A DNA stretch of 32,176 bases from JADKCL01 sp046050405 (GCA_046050405.1 JBJOPY010000292.1:1-32176), one strand, 5' to 3'; shown: positions 1 to 7,557, counted from the first letter of the stretch. Translations and numbers: made by a program. The notes: generated by a model from the letters alone, not told the origin.

Positions 1-55
1 CCAATTTAGCACTCTTGGGAAGGTCGGTCAGATTGTTTCCTCAGGGGTGTTCAGC

Positions 56-382
56 TTACTTTGCAGCTTCACGGATCACCTGCTCTAGCTGTTCCGCGGA
101 GTGTACCCCCGATGCCTGCCATTTCAAGTTTCCCGAACGGAAGACCATCAGGGTAGGGACGCTCTGGATTCGGTATGCATCGGCGACAGCTGGATTCTTG
201 TCCACATCGACCTTAAGGATCCTGACATCGTCACCGACCTTGCTTTTCAATTTTTCCAGGATCGGCGTCATTGCCTTGCAAGGTCCGCACCACTCTGCGG
301 AAAAGTCAACCAAAGTGGGCTTGTCTTGTGCGATGATACTTGAAAATTTCTCATCCATATCTATTTCGATTTCATCCTTCAT
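56..382 (-). CDS. trxA: Thioredoxin
   Basis: This is a 108-residue classical thioredoxin. The redox motif WCGPCK lies at residues 31-36 (Cys32 and Cys35), preceded by the usual VDFSAEW strand. The cis-proline loop SVPT and the typical 'LMVFRSG' strand follow, and the length matches a single thioredoxin fold. It has no signal peptide, so it should act in the cytoplasm as a protein disulfide reductase served by thioredoxin reductase. It is the last gene of a minus-strand trio and starts 3 nt after the stop of the upstream membrane gene, so it is almost certainly co-transcribed. The linkage hints that its partners are the two small Cys-containing membrane proteins upstream rather than only the general thioredoxin pool. 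That link is inference; the family call is firm. Confidence 0.95.
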   Translation of the reverse strand: MKDEIEIDMDEKFSSIIAQDKPTLVDFSAEWCGPCKAMTPILEKLKSKVGDDVRILKVDVDKNPAVADAYRIQSVPTLMVFRSGNLKWQASGVHSAEQLEQVIREAAK

Positions 383-385
383 ATG

Positions 386-607
386 CTACTTCTTTTCATT
401 CTTATCTGCATTAACTGTGTGATGCCCCACATTGTTGCAGCTTCCTGCGGCGCATCCCAGGGCAAAGAGTCCCATCGCCGAGAAATAGCTGCCCATCAGA
501 ATGCCAAGCCAGCCATTGTCTTCCATCGAGGCTAAGATGGTGAGCAGCCCGGCGATCAAAAAACCGAGGCGTTGCAGATTCCATCCGGTTAAGAGACGTG
601 TTTTCAT
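386..607 (-). CDS. Small inner-membrane protein, DUF2892/YgaP-like
   Basis: This 73-residue protein has two hydrophobic stretches, about residues 14-28 and 32-50, after the start MKTRLLTGWNLQR. It resembles the short YgaP transmembrane domain (DUF2892 type), which often sits beside rhodanese or thioredoxin genes. Just after the second helix it has a CAAGSC motif, a possible thiol or metal pair, and ends in a charged tail. Its ATG overlaps the upstream TGA stop (ATGA), and the thioredoxin gene starts 3 nt after its own stop. The three therefore form a translationally coupled set. The function is unknown; a role in envelope thiol or sulfur chemistry is only suggested by the cysteines and the neighbour. 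Confidence 0.75.
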   Translation of the reverse strand: MKTRLLTGWNLQRLGFLIAGLLTILASMEDNGWLGILMGSYFSAMGLFALGCAAGSCNNVGHHTVNADKNEKK

Positions 608-816
608 TTGGTCTTAATCGGCTTTTTGACAAGGGTACCGAGAAGGAGTCCGCCCATCATGGCTCCGTACAGGGTGCTGTTGACTGGGCTGGAGGTGATG
701 GCGCAGGACCCGCTCGCGCAGCCCTCGAAATGGTAGTACAAATAACCGCCGGCTGCCCCGGCCAAGATGCCCACTCCGACAGGCCAATACCTTTTGATGT
801 ACTTCATCGTTTTCAT
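604..816 (-). CDS. Small membrane protein, DUF6132-like
   Basis: This 70-residue protein has one N-terminal hydrophobic helix (about residues 11-29), a short loop carrying GCASGSC followed by ITSSP, and a second hydrophobic stretch (STLYGAMMGGLLLGTL). The loop pattern matches what I remember of the DUF6132 family of Bacteroidota. It is the first gene of the minus-strand trio and overlaps the next start by 4 nt. An alternative start three codons downstream (at 807) gives nearly the same protein. The CxxxxxC-type spacing recurs in the neighbouring protein, so both may present thiols on the same membrane face. No enzymatic function can be assigned. Confidence 0.75.
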   Translation of the reverse strand: MKTMKYIKRYWPVGVGILAGAAGGYLYYHFEGCASGSCAITSSPVNSTLYGAMMGGLLLGTLVKKPIKTK

Positions 817-1230
817 TACGGTCTTGATGGATGCAAAGATGGGGGAGGTTTTCCTGTCAGGCTGCCACTTTCGTTACACAACCTTTTTACGGATTCAATC
901 ATCGGGCCAGGGCTGTTACTCCATGTCAGTAATGCTGTGAAAAAAACAGCTAGGGTAGAGAGTACACATCAAATTCTATGGAGGCCTTCTCTTTCAATGA
1001 ATTTGGGCGAAGAGGTGGTGATTTTTGCTTCGAATTGGCCCAAGGTGCAACAGTCTCATTCCGGTTTGCTCGGACAATGATTCGCCGGGTGCCCTTGCCC
1101 CAACGACGAGGTGCTCAGCCAATCCTACCTCCAGCTTGTAGGTAGTCGGCTCCGATGAGGGTCGGCTGCGTGAATCGGAGCTACCCCGATCGGGGGCTTG
1201 GCAGGTATGCAGTATCCCCGGGCCGGCTGG
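817..1230. other. Non-coding interval upstream of the thioredoxin trio
   Basis: This stretch should hold the promoter of the minus-strand trio, but I found no convincing TTG/TAnnTTTG pair. Plus-strand reading frames across it start inside the antisense of 604-816 and have no family features, so I call no gene. The right third (1125-1196) is rich in inverted repeats and is listed separately. Confidence 0.5.
1125..1196. repeat. Cluster of three adjoining inverted repeats
   Basis: Three dyads lie end to end. CTACCT (1125-1130) pairs with AGGTAG (1140-1145). GCTCCGAT (1149-1156) pairs with ATCGGAGC (1174-1181), and the flanking GGTAG/CTACC extends this stem across a 4-nt bulge. CCCCGATCGGGG (1184-1195) is a perfect 12-nt palindrome. 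The first two share the AGGTAG segment, so the structures are mutually exclusive. I cannot assign a family; a REP-like element, a small RNA or a protein-binding site are all possible. Confidence 0.55.
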
Positions 1231-1278
1231 CCATCAGAAAAAAGGAACCCGCCTCGGCGGGTTCCTTTTTTCTGATGG
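1231..1278. terminator. Bidirectional intrinsic terminator with perfect 23-bp arms
   Basis: Positions 1231-1253 are perfectly complementary to 1256-1278, with only TC between them. The GC-rich core (GGAACCCGCC / GGCGGGTTCC) is flanked by six A residues on one side and six T residues on the other, so it works as a Rho-independent terminator on both strands. It lies 22 nt past the ferredoxin stop on the minus strand, which it clearly serves. On the plus strand no gene precedes it. Confidence 0.9.
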
Positions 1279-1300
1279 GATGTCCATCGCGATGGCGGCA

Positions 1301-1648
1301 TCAAATGTGCATCCACTGCTTCTTTTCCAGCAATTCGTCTTTTGTTTCAGGATACTCAGGATCATTGACACAGCAATCCACTGGGCATACGGCGGCACAC
1401 TGAGGCTCTTCGTGGAATCCTGTGCACTCTGTACATTTCTCTGGAACAATGTAGTAGATTTCCCGGGAGACGGGTTCCTGGATGGATTCGGCGGCGATCT
1501 TCGTACCGTCGCCAAACTCAATCGTTCCTTTCAATCCCGTGCCATCCGAGTAACGCCACTCCACCCCTGGTTCGTAGATCGCAGTATTGGGGCATTCTGG
1601 TTCACATGCGCCACAGTTAATGCATTCTTCAGTGATCATCAATGCCAT
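1301..1648 (-). CDS. 2[4Fe-4S] ferredoxin (Allochromatium type)
   Basis: This 115-residue ferredoxin has two iron-sulfur cluster motifs. The first is Cys9-x2-Cys12-x2-Cys15-x3-CysP (residues 9-19). The second is Cys72-x2-Cys75-x8-Cys84-x3-Cys88, followed by PVDCC. The enlarged x8 gap in the second motif and the C-terminal extension are typical of the Allochromatium vinosum type with low-potential clusters. Between the motifs lies a roughly 50-residue insert rich in charged residues. It is cytosolic and carries electrons to unknown partners. It diverges from the acyl-CoA reductase gene, a pairing I recall in other Bacteroidota, so an electron-transfer link is plausible but unproven. A promoter lies just upstream (1677-1707) and a strong terminator just downstream (1231-1278), so it is probably monocistronic. 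Confidence 0.93.
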   Translation of the reverse strand: MALMITEECINCGACEPECPNTAIYEPGVEWRYSDGTGLKGTIEFGDGTKIAAESIQEPVSREIYYIVPEKCTECTGFHEEPQCAAVCPVDCCVNDPEYPETKDELLEKKQWMHI

Positions 1649-1676
1649 AGGACTTCTGTTTTAAGTTTCGGGGATG

Positions 1677-1707
1677 CAAAATTATTGAAGGCAACCCGAA
1701 AAACCAA
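1677..1707 (-). promoter_or_regulatory. Ferredoxin promoter, Bacteroidota type
   Basis: Read on the minus strand, TTGG (1704-1707) is followed after 19 nt by TAATTTTG (1677-1684). This fits the Bacteroidota housekeeping pattern TTG-N~19-TAnnTTTG. The expected transcript start is about 20 nt before the ATG at 1648. Confidence 0.55.
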
Positions 1708-1756
1708 TGCTTCTCTTCATATATTCCGCCATGGGTTGTAAAGACTTGGATATAGG

Positions 1757-2785
1757 ATGATGATGGGAAACAATGATCTCCAATACAGCCGGAAGCCCTA
1801 CTTTTGCCATATGGACGTCTCTCTGCTCCATTCATGGAAGGGCATCATGGAAGGGATGCTCCATGATGAGCTCCTCCTCGCAACTGCGGCATCGGAAAAC
1901 GAATGGTTTACAACAGCCTTCATCCGCACGGCCATCTCAGCAATGCTGCCCTGGTGGGAGGGGAAGGCATTCGAGACACTTCGCGGCCGCTACCCGAAAC
2001 CCAGCGCAGAGAAAAGAATCGGATTGATTCTGGCAGGCAATCTGCCATTGGTGGGTCTGCATGATGTATTGATGGCGATGCTGAGCGGGCATCGGGTGGT
2101 GGTGAAGCCTAGCCACAAGGATCGCAGCCTGCTCACCCGCCTGATCAAAGCCTCGCCGGCCGAGTTGCAGTCCCGGATCAGCCTTGCAGAGCAAATCCAT
2201 CCCGATGACATTGACTTCCTGGTCGCCACCGGCACGAACCATACCGCCCGCCAAATCGAGGCCAGCTTCGGCGAGGTTCCGAAACTGATCCGCCGGAATC
2301 GATTTTCCGTGGCTGTGCTGAGGGGTGATGAAAGCGACGCCCAACTTCAGGGCTTGGCAATGGATGTCCTGCTCCACCATGGCATGGGTTGCCGCAATGC
2401 CTCGACGGTCATTGTGCCGAAGGGCTATTCATTCGATCAGTTGATCCGGTCATTGGATGGCGTAGATGAAAGGTGGTTCTCCGCCTGCTGGTGGGAAGTC
2501 CTGCGGTACGAACGTGCATTGCGGGGAATGCTCGGTTTCGACGACCTGCACTGTAACCACATCTGCCTACAGCGAGGTTCAGGACTGAAGCCTGGAAGAA
2601 TCGGGGTGTTGAATCTCGTGGAATACGATTCGGAAGTTGATGCCGCCCGGCAATTGGAGGCGATGAGTGATGATTTGCAGTGTATCATCGGCGAAGGTTA
2701 CACACCCTTTGGAATGGGACAATTTCCGCGGCTGGACGAGTTTGCTGATGGGGTGGATACGCTGGATATCCTTGCAGGACTCTGA
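1757..2785 (+). CDS. Acyl-CoA reductase, LuxC family
   Basis: This 342-residue protein belongs to the LuxC-type acyl-CoA reductase family, NAD(P)H enzymes that reduce a thioester to an aldehyde. A nucleotide-binding segment, GLILAGNLPLVGLHDVL, is visible around residues 91-107, then VVVKPSHKD. The active-site nucleophile is the Cys in HHGMGCRN, just over halfway along the protein. The N-terminal ENEWFT segment is also characteristic. Three consecutive ATG codons (1757, 1760, 1763) open the gene, and an internal ATG at 1812 is an alternative start. The physiological substrate cannot be told from sequence. It is the only gene in its transcription unit on this side, with a new promoter before the next gene. 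The family call is confident; the role is not. Confidence 0.9.
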   Translation: MMMGNNDLQYSRKPYFCHMDVSLLHSWKGIMEGMLHDELLLATAASENEWFTTAFIRTAISAMLPWWEGKAFETLRGRYPKPSAEKRIGLILAGNLPLVGLHDVLMAMLSGHRVVVKPSHKDRSLLTRLIKASPAELQSRISLAEQIHPDDIDFLVATGTNHTARQIEASFGEVPKLIRRNRFSVAVLRGDESDAQLQGLAMDVLLHHGMGCRNASTVIVPKGYSFDQLIRSLDGVDERWFSACWWEVLRYERALRGMLGFDDLHCNHICLQRGSGLKPGRIGVLNLVEYDSEVDAARQLEAMSDDLQCIIGEGYTPFGMGQFPRLDEFADGVDTLDILAGL

Positions 2786-2905
2786 ATCCTCACGCGGCCC
2801 ATGGAGTATAGGAAGGCGGATATCATCGAGAGAGCAGGTGTTCGGGCGGCATCTTACAGGTTCTGGGCTGTGCATCCCACTACGCTGGACGATGAGGAAA
2901 CTGGT

Positions 2906-2936
2906 TTTAAGAATTGCCAATCTCGCTTTATATTTG
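2906..2936 (+). promoter_or_regulatory. Promoter of the TlpA-to-pseudouridine-synthase operon
   Basis: TTTA (2906-2909), a 19-nt spacer and TATATTTG (2929-2936) fit the Bacteroidota -33/-7 pattern with one mismatch in the -33. Transcription would start near 2942, which excludes the upstream ATG at 2914 and favours the ATG at 2965. Confidence 0.55.
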
Positions 2937-2964
2937 CCGTTCACTGAAACGCAGCCAGTCAGGT

Positions 2965-4413
2965 ATGCAGCAATCTCTCAAGATGATGAATTCAGCCTAT
3001 TTTTCAATGAAAATGCCCCCTGTAGCATGGCTGGTGCCGGTCATGATTGTATGCAGCCTCCAAGGCTTCAGTTGTATGGGCAGCTCCCGCACGGCCGAAG
3101 GCGAAGTCGTGATCCATGGCATCCTTGCGCAGTGTGGATCGGATTCTATCAGGTTGTATCAAGTGGATGGTACCAGGACCAAGCGGATAGCCGCTGCCAA
3201 ATTAGAGAAGTCGGACAATAACCATAGCTTTTCCATTTCCGTGAAACTACCCCGTCCGGGCTTTTACATGATCGGTGACGATCCCCGTAGAAGCGGGAGC
3301 ATCCTATTGGGTGAGGGCGGCTCGTATGAACTCGCAGGTGACTGCCAGAAACCGCAGGCCTACAAGCTCTCCGGCTCCCTCGTCAATGATACCTACAATC
3401 AGTTGCAAGTTCGGGTCAACCAATACAACCGTCAGATTCAAGGTTTATACCAGAACCTTCAAATCTTTTCCCAGGCTGATCCGACGCAGGTGCAACGCAT
3501 CCAAGCTGACATTCAAAACTTGAACAATGGCCATTATGGCTACCTGGACTCCCTGGAGAAGGCAGGTGGATTCATCAGCAAGGTCGTGCGGATGTACAAC
3601 TTCAAACCCTATATGAGCGACCCCAGCCACAGTCAATATCGCAATGAGCTGGAGTACTTTATGCAAGCTTTTTTTGCCAACCTGGACTTGAATGATCCAG
3701 AGCTTGCAGGTCTCCCGCAGGTGTATGACAAGGCAATGGCCTACGCTGCGACACTTGCCGACCAAGCCATTCCGACTGATGCGATCCAGGGTGCCACAGA
3801 TGCACTGCTGGGGAAGACCAAGGCAGGATCTGTCGGTCATGAGAGCCTCCTGAGAGGATACGTTGCTGGATTCGGACAATCCAAGAGCCCACTGACGGTC
3901 ACCTACGGGAAATTGTTTCTTGCCACGTATCCGGACGCCGACCCGCAATTCATTGCAACACTGAATGCCACCATCAGTCAGATGGAGGCCATGCTGGACG
4001 GTGCGACAGCACCTGAGATCTCAGCATCCACGCCTGATGGAAAGACAATGAAGCTGAGCGATTTCCGTGGTAAGATCGTCATGATCGACTTCTGGGCGAG
4101 CTGGTGCAGGCCCTGCCGGATGGAAAACCCGAATGTGCTGAAAGTCTACAACCAGTATCATTCGAAAGGCTTTGAGATTCTGGGGGTGAGCTTGGATCAA
4201 GACAAATCCAAATGGGTAGCTGCGATCCAGCAAGATGGCCTAGTATGGAATCACATCAGCGACCTGGGCGGTTGGCAAAGCAGGCCAGCGGCGGTCTATG
4301 GTGTGAGCTCGATTCCCGCCACGGTTCTCGTGGACAAAGAGGGCAAGATCATCGCCCGGAACCTGCGCGGGCCTGCACTGGAAGCGAAGCTCATGGAAGT
4401 CTTCGGGAACTAG
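2965..4413 (+). CDS. Exported TlpA-family thiol-disulfide oxidoreductase
   Basis: This 482-residue protein has an N-terminal export signal (hydrophobic run VAWLVPVMIVCSLQG) followed by Cys37. The lipobox (GFSC) is imperfect, so lipidation is only possible. Residues 45-150 look like the beta-rich DUF4369-type domain common in Bacteroidota, and a long helical segment rich in Gln and Asn follows. The C-terminal ~140 residues are a TlpA/AhpC-like thioredoxin domain with DFWASWCRPCRMENP (Cys381 and Cys384), GVSLDQDKSKW and the cis-Pro loop SSIPATVLVDK. It should reduce or isomerise disulfides outside the cytoplasm. I chose the ATG at 2965 because the predicted promoter starts the transcript after the ATG at 2914; ATGs at 2983 and 3007 are also possible. 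It starts a run of overlapping genes. Confidence 0.9.
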   Translation: MQQSLKMMNSAYFSMKMPPVAWLVPVMIVCSLQGFSCMGSSRTAEGEVVIHGILAQCGSDSIRLYQVDGTRTKRIAAAKLEKSDNNHSFSISVKLPRPGFYMIGDDPRRSGSILLGEGGSYELAGDCQKPQAYKLSGSLVNDTYNQLQVRVNQYNRQIQGLYQNLQIFSQADPTQVQRIQADIQNLNNGHYGYLDSLEKAGGFISKVVRMYNFKPYMSDPSHSQYRNELEYFMQAFFANLDLNDPELAGLPQVYDKAMAYAATLADQAIPTDAIQGATDALLGKTKAGSVGHESLLRGYVAGFGQSKSPLTVTYGKLFLATYPDADPQFIATLNATISQMEAMLDGATAPEISASTPDGKTMKLSDFRGKIVMIDFWASWCRPCRMENPNVLKVYNQYHSKGFEILGVSLDQDKSKWVAAIQQDGLVWNHISDLGGWQSRPAAVYGVSSIPATVLVDKEGKIIARNLRGPALEAKLMEVFGN

Positions 4414-4438
4414 CCCCTTGCACCTGAAGAGGATCCGA

Positions 4439-5134
4439 ATGGGAAAAATGAAGATATTGGTGGTGGACGATGAGGAAGACATCCTCGAATTGCTGGAATA
4501 CAACCTCGAAAAGGCCGATTACAAGGTCTTGAAAGCCGGGAATGGTGAGGACGCCGTCGAAGTCGCCCGCAAGGAATCGCCTGAGGTGATCCTGCTTGAT
4601 ATCATGATGCCCCGCATCGACGGTGTGGAAACCTGTCGCCGCCTGAGGGCACTGCCGGGCGGCGACAACCCATTCATTTTGTTCCTCACCGCCCGCTCCG
4701 AAGAGTACAGTGAAATTGCAGGACTGGAAGCCGGGGCTGATGATTACATCACCAAGCCGATCAAGCCTCGGCTGCTGCTGGCAAGGTTGCAAGCGGTGAT
4801 TCGCAGGGGGCGTCAAGTGGCGGCTTCGGCGCTGGAACCGTCAAGTGTCGTCAGGGCCGGGGAACTGGAAATCAACCGCGACGAATATATCGTATATCGA
4901 AAGGGCAAACCCTTGGCCCTCCCCAAGAAAGAGTTCGAACTGCTCCTGTTCCTTGCTACACAGCCAGGAAGGGTTTTCACCCGCGAGGTGCTCCTGGAGC
5001 AGATTTGGGGTACAGACGTACAAGTCGTGGACCGGACGATCGATGTCCATGTACGCAAGTTGCGCGAGAAGATTGGCAAGAAGTGGATCAAAACGGTACA
5101 AGGCGTTGGATACAAATTCACAGCGAAAGTTTGA
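4439..5134 (+). CDS. Two-component response regulator, OmpR/PhoB family
   Basis: This 231-residue regulator has a receiver domain with acidic pocket Asp10-Asp11, phospho-acceptor Asp54 in VILLDIMMP, Thr84 and Lys106 in YITKP. A C-terminal winged-helix DNA-binding domain follows (KKEFELLLFLATQPGRVFTREVL, then VDRTIDVHVRKLREK and VQGVGYKF). An AAGAGG sequence 5-10 nt before the ATG at 4439 supports that start over 4418 or 4448. It lies 25 nt after the TlpA gene, and the kinase gene begins inside its 3' end, so the two are cognate partners. The closest remembered relatives are the PhoB/PhoP-like regulators of Bacteroidota. The signal and target genes are unknown, and no phosphate-related genes lie nearby. 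Confidence 0.95.
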   Translation: MGKMKILVVDDEEDILELLEYNLEKADYKVLKAGNGEDAVEVARKESPEVILLDIMMPRIDGVETCRRLRALPGGDNPFILFLTARSEEYSEIAGLEAGADDYITKPIKPRLLLARLQAVIRRGRQVAASALEPSSVVRAGELEINRDEYIVYRKGKPLALPKKEFELLLFLATQPGRVFTREVLLEQIWGTDVQVVDRTIDVHVRKLREKIGKKWIKTVQGVGYKFTAKV

Positions 5135-6098
5135 GATCGGCTGGATCGAGCAGAAGTATCCGCCTTCCTACTTGGTCGCCTTGGTGACCTCGGTCAGCAT
5201 CACTGTGGTATTCGTCATCTTGGAGTTGATCGGCGGCCCCGTCAGGGATCTTCTGGTCTGGCAGTCGCTGGCCATGCTGCTGCTGAGCTTTTTCGCCTTG
5301 TCCCTGGTGCTCGAATTCTTCCTCTACCGCCGGCTGAAGCAATTGGATGCAGAGCATGCGCAGCAGGTGCAGGAGGAGATTAGGCGCCTGAAGGAGATGG
5401 AGGCCTATCGCAGGGAATTCCTGGGCGATGTCTCCCATGAACTCAAGACTCCCATCTTCGCCATAGAAGGATTTATCGAGACCTTGCTGGAAGGGGCGCT
5501 AGAGGACTCGAAAGTGAACCGGAAATTCCTGCAGAAGGCCGGAAAGCATGCCGAGCGGCTCAGCAATCTCGTTTCAGACATTCTGGTCATCAGCCATATT
5601 GAATCCGGGCAGCTTTCCATGAACTTGGAAAAATTCAGCATTCACGAATTGATCATCGATCTTGTGGACAGTCTGAACTACAAGTTCACGCGCAAGGGCC
5701 GAGACATACATTATGAAATCCTTGCAAAAGGCCATGAACACACGATGGTGAATGCCGACAAGCAACGCATCGAGCAAGTCCTCCGGAACCTCATCGACAA
5801 TGCCGTGAAATATGGCAGCGCCAAGGGCAATATCGCCGTCATCATTGAGTCCTTGCCCGGTGACAAACTCGTCGTGAAAGTGAAAGACGACGGTCCGGGG
5901 ATCGAGCCTCAGCATCAGGCAAGACTGTTTGAACGGTTTTACCGAATCGACAAGAGCCGAAGCCGCGACCGAGGGGGAACCGGACTTGGACTCTCGATCT
6001 GCAAGCACTTCATCGAGGCTCACCGTGAGCGCATCTGGGTCGAGAGCGTTCCTGGGCAGGGTTCAACCTTTCAATTCACACTCACCAAGGCAAGTTGA
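5106..6098 (+). CDS. Sensor histidine kinase, PhoR-like
   Basis: About 330 residues if started at the TTG at 5106. Two membrane helices (roughly residues 22-43 and 49-73) flank a very short external loop, so there is no sizeable extracytoplasmic sensor domain. No HAMP or PAS domain is evident. The kinase core is complete: H-box GDVSHELKTP with His111, N-box EQVLRNLIDNAVKYG, G1 box DDGPGI, the F-box region RFYRIDK and G2 box GGTGLGLSICKHF. No ATG precedes the first helix in this frame except ones deep inside the regulator gene, so translation must start at the TTG or another rare codon within or just after the regulator's 3' end. The frames overlap by 29 nt, implying coupling. The next gene starts in the TTGA of its stop. 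Confidence 0.9.
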   Translation: MDTNSQRKFEIGWIEQKYPPSYLVALVTSVSITVVFVILELIGGPVRDLLVWQSLAMLLLSFFALSLVLEFFLYRRLKQLDAEHAQQVQEEIRRLKEMEAYRREFLGDVSHELKTPIFAIEGFIETLLEGALEDSKVNRKFLQKAGKHAERLSNLVSDILVISHIESGQLSMNLEKFSIHELIIDLVDSLNYKFTRKGRDIHYEILAKGHEHTMVNADKQRIEQVLRNLIDNAVKYGSAKGNIAVIIESLPGDKLVVKVKDDGPGIEPQHQARLFERFYRIDKSRSRDRGGTGLGLSICKHFIEAHRERIWVESVPGQGSTFQFTLTKAS

Positions 6099-6826
6099 TT
6101 GTCCACGAAGAAGATAAAACCCTGCGGATCGCGAACGAAGCCATCCCGCTGGCCATCCTGAAAGGTCGGCCGAATCGGGTGCGTCTGAGTTTCGCAGAAG
6201 ACAACCGCCTGCGCATAGAGACGGGCAATGGCCTCCTCGGGGACTTTGAGATGCAGTTCCTGCACAGCAAGGTTCTGTGGATCTTGAGAGGCTACCGGAT
6301 GCGCAAGACAGAGTCTGAGCGAAAGCACCAGTTGCTTGCAGACATCGAGCGGCGCGTACCGTTGTTCGGAAAGCCGCATCCCGTCTTATGGCATGCCTCC
6401 CACCGCACTTATTTCCAATTCGACCAGTCAGGCCCGTTCGAAGTATTCGCACCCGAGAGGTTCATCCACAAGCACCGCCGCAAGGTGCTCTACTTTGCCA
6501 TTCGCAAGTTTGCAGAAATGTACCTTGCCCACCGGGTGGAGCATTGGGCCAAGATCACTGGCCTGAGCTTCAGTCATCTGCACGTCAAGGATCTCAAATC
6601 CAAATGGGGCAGCTGCAGCACACTGCGAAACATCAACCTGAACTGGCAACTCGTACTGCTGAGCGAGGGACTGATCGACTACGTAATCGTCCATGAGCTG
6701 ATGCACCTGCATGAGATGAACCACAGCAACCGGTTTTGGAAATGGGTGGGGAAGTATTTCCCGGACTATAAGCGTGCGAAGGCACAACTGAAAGAAGAAC
6801 AATGGATGATTGGGATTTTGAAATAA
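6095..6826 (+). CDS. YgjP-like zinc metalloprotease (DUF45, SprT-like)
   Basis: This 243-residue protein is of the YgjP/DUF45 family (M48-like fold). The zinc site HELMH (His200, Glu201, His204) is followed by a third likely ligand, His210, in EMNHSNRFW, and the family signature 'SKWGSCSTLRNINLNW' lies upstream (about residues 169-184). The molecular substrate of this family is poorly known. The start is a TTG overlapping the kinase stop (TTGA), the only start in this frame that keeps the whole N-terminal beta region; this implies translational coupling. The last 25 nt overlap the next gene. It is cytoplasmic, with no signal peptide. Confidence 0.88.
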   Translation: MIVHEEDKTLRIANEAIPLAILKGRPNRVRLSFAEDNRLRIETGNGLLGDFEMQFLHSKVLWILRGYRMRKTESERKHQLLADIERRVPLFGKPHPVLWHASHRTYFQFDQSGPFEVFAPERFIHKHRRKVLYFAIRKFAEMYLAHRVEHWAKITGLSFSHLHVKDLKSKWGSCSTLRNINLNWQLVLLSEGLIDYVIVHELMHLHEMNHSNRFWKWVGKYFPDYKRAKAQLKEEQWMIGILK

Positions 6827-7557
6827 AGCCGTTTCAGAAGAAGCGCGAATTTGTTCACTTCGAGGGGCTCATCTTGCTCGAGGACGAGCATGTCATCGCC
6901 GTGAACAAGCCTCATGGAATCAGCAGCCTGAGCGACCGGGACTCCGAGCTGAACATGCTGAGGCTCGGGCGCAGATATATTCCTGCCGCGCAGCTCTGCC
7001 ACCGGCTCGACAAGGAGACGACCGGCTGTCTGCTGTTTGCCAAGAATCCCGAGGTATATCGCGAGATCGCCAAGATGTTCGAGCATCGCGAAATCATCAA
7101 GCATTACCTCGCACTCGTCCCCGGCAACCATGACTTCGACGAGCAGCTGATCGACCTGCCGATCGGCCAGAGCGGAAAGGGCAAGGCCAGGGTGGACCAT
7201 AAGGACGGCAAGCCTAGCACCACGGTGATCTCCACCGCTGAGAAGTTCCGTGACTTCACACTTCTGGACTGCTTTCCGCTTACGGGTCGCATGCATCAGA
7301 TCCGGGTGCACATGGCCTCGCTAGGATGCCCCCTCGTGGGCGACGAAATCTATGGTGGCAAAAACATCCTCCTCAGTGCGCTCAAGCGCAGATGGAAGTT
7401 CAACCGCAAAGAGGAGGAACCAACCGTCAATGACGGTGTCATGCTCCACGCCCGGGGCTTGAAGTTCACCTTGTACCAGAAAGAATACACCATCGTGGCA
7501 CCGCTGCCGAAAAAGTTCGAGGCTGCGCTGAAGATTCTGAGGCGGTATGACCAGTAG
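6802..7557 (+). CDS. RluA-family pseudouridine synthase
   Basis: This 251-residue RluA-type RNA pseudouridine synthase converts specific uridines in rRNA or tRNA to pseudouridine. The catalytic motif CHRLDKETTG contains the nucleophile Asp70. The other conserved blocks are present: VNKPHGISS, FPLTGRMHQIRVHMASLG and LVGDEIYGG, with the usual C-terminal 'MLHARGLKF'. There is no N-terminal S4 domain, so it resembles the small TruC/RluC-like single-domain enzymes; the target base cannot be assigned. The ATG at 6802 lies within the preceding gene (25-nt overlap). It is the last gene of the run that begins at 2965. I found no clear terminator in the 209 nt between it and the convergent tRNA gene. 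Confidence 0.92.
   Translation: MDDWDFEIKPFQKKREFVHFEGLILLEDEHVIAVNKPHGISSLSDRDSELNMLRLGRRYIPAAQLCHRLDKETTGCLLFAKNPEVYREIAKMFEHREIIKHYLALVPGNHDFDEQLIDLPIGQSGKGKARVDHKDGKPSTTVISTAEKFRDFTLLDCFPLTGRMHQIRVHMASLGCPLVGDEIYGGKNILLSALKRRWKFNRKEEEPTVNDGVMLHARGLKFTLYQKEYTIVAPLPKKFEAALKILRRYDQ

Noticed and set aside
598..1080. 160-codon plus-strand frame
   Set aside because: Its first half is antisense to the DUF6132-like gene and the rest covers non-coding DNA without recognisable motifs.
3275..3523. Arg/Thr-rich short frame within the TlpA-type gene
   Set aside because: It is an out-of-frame shadow of the longer gene, which has a coherent signal, domain order and catalytic motif.
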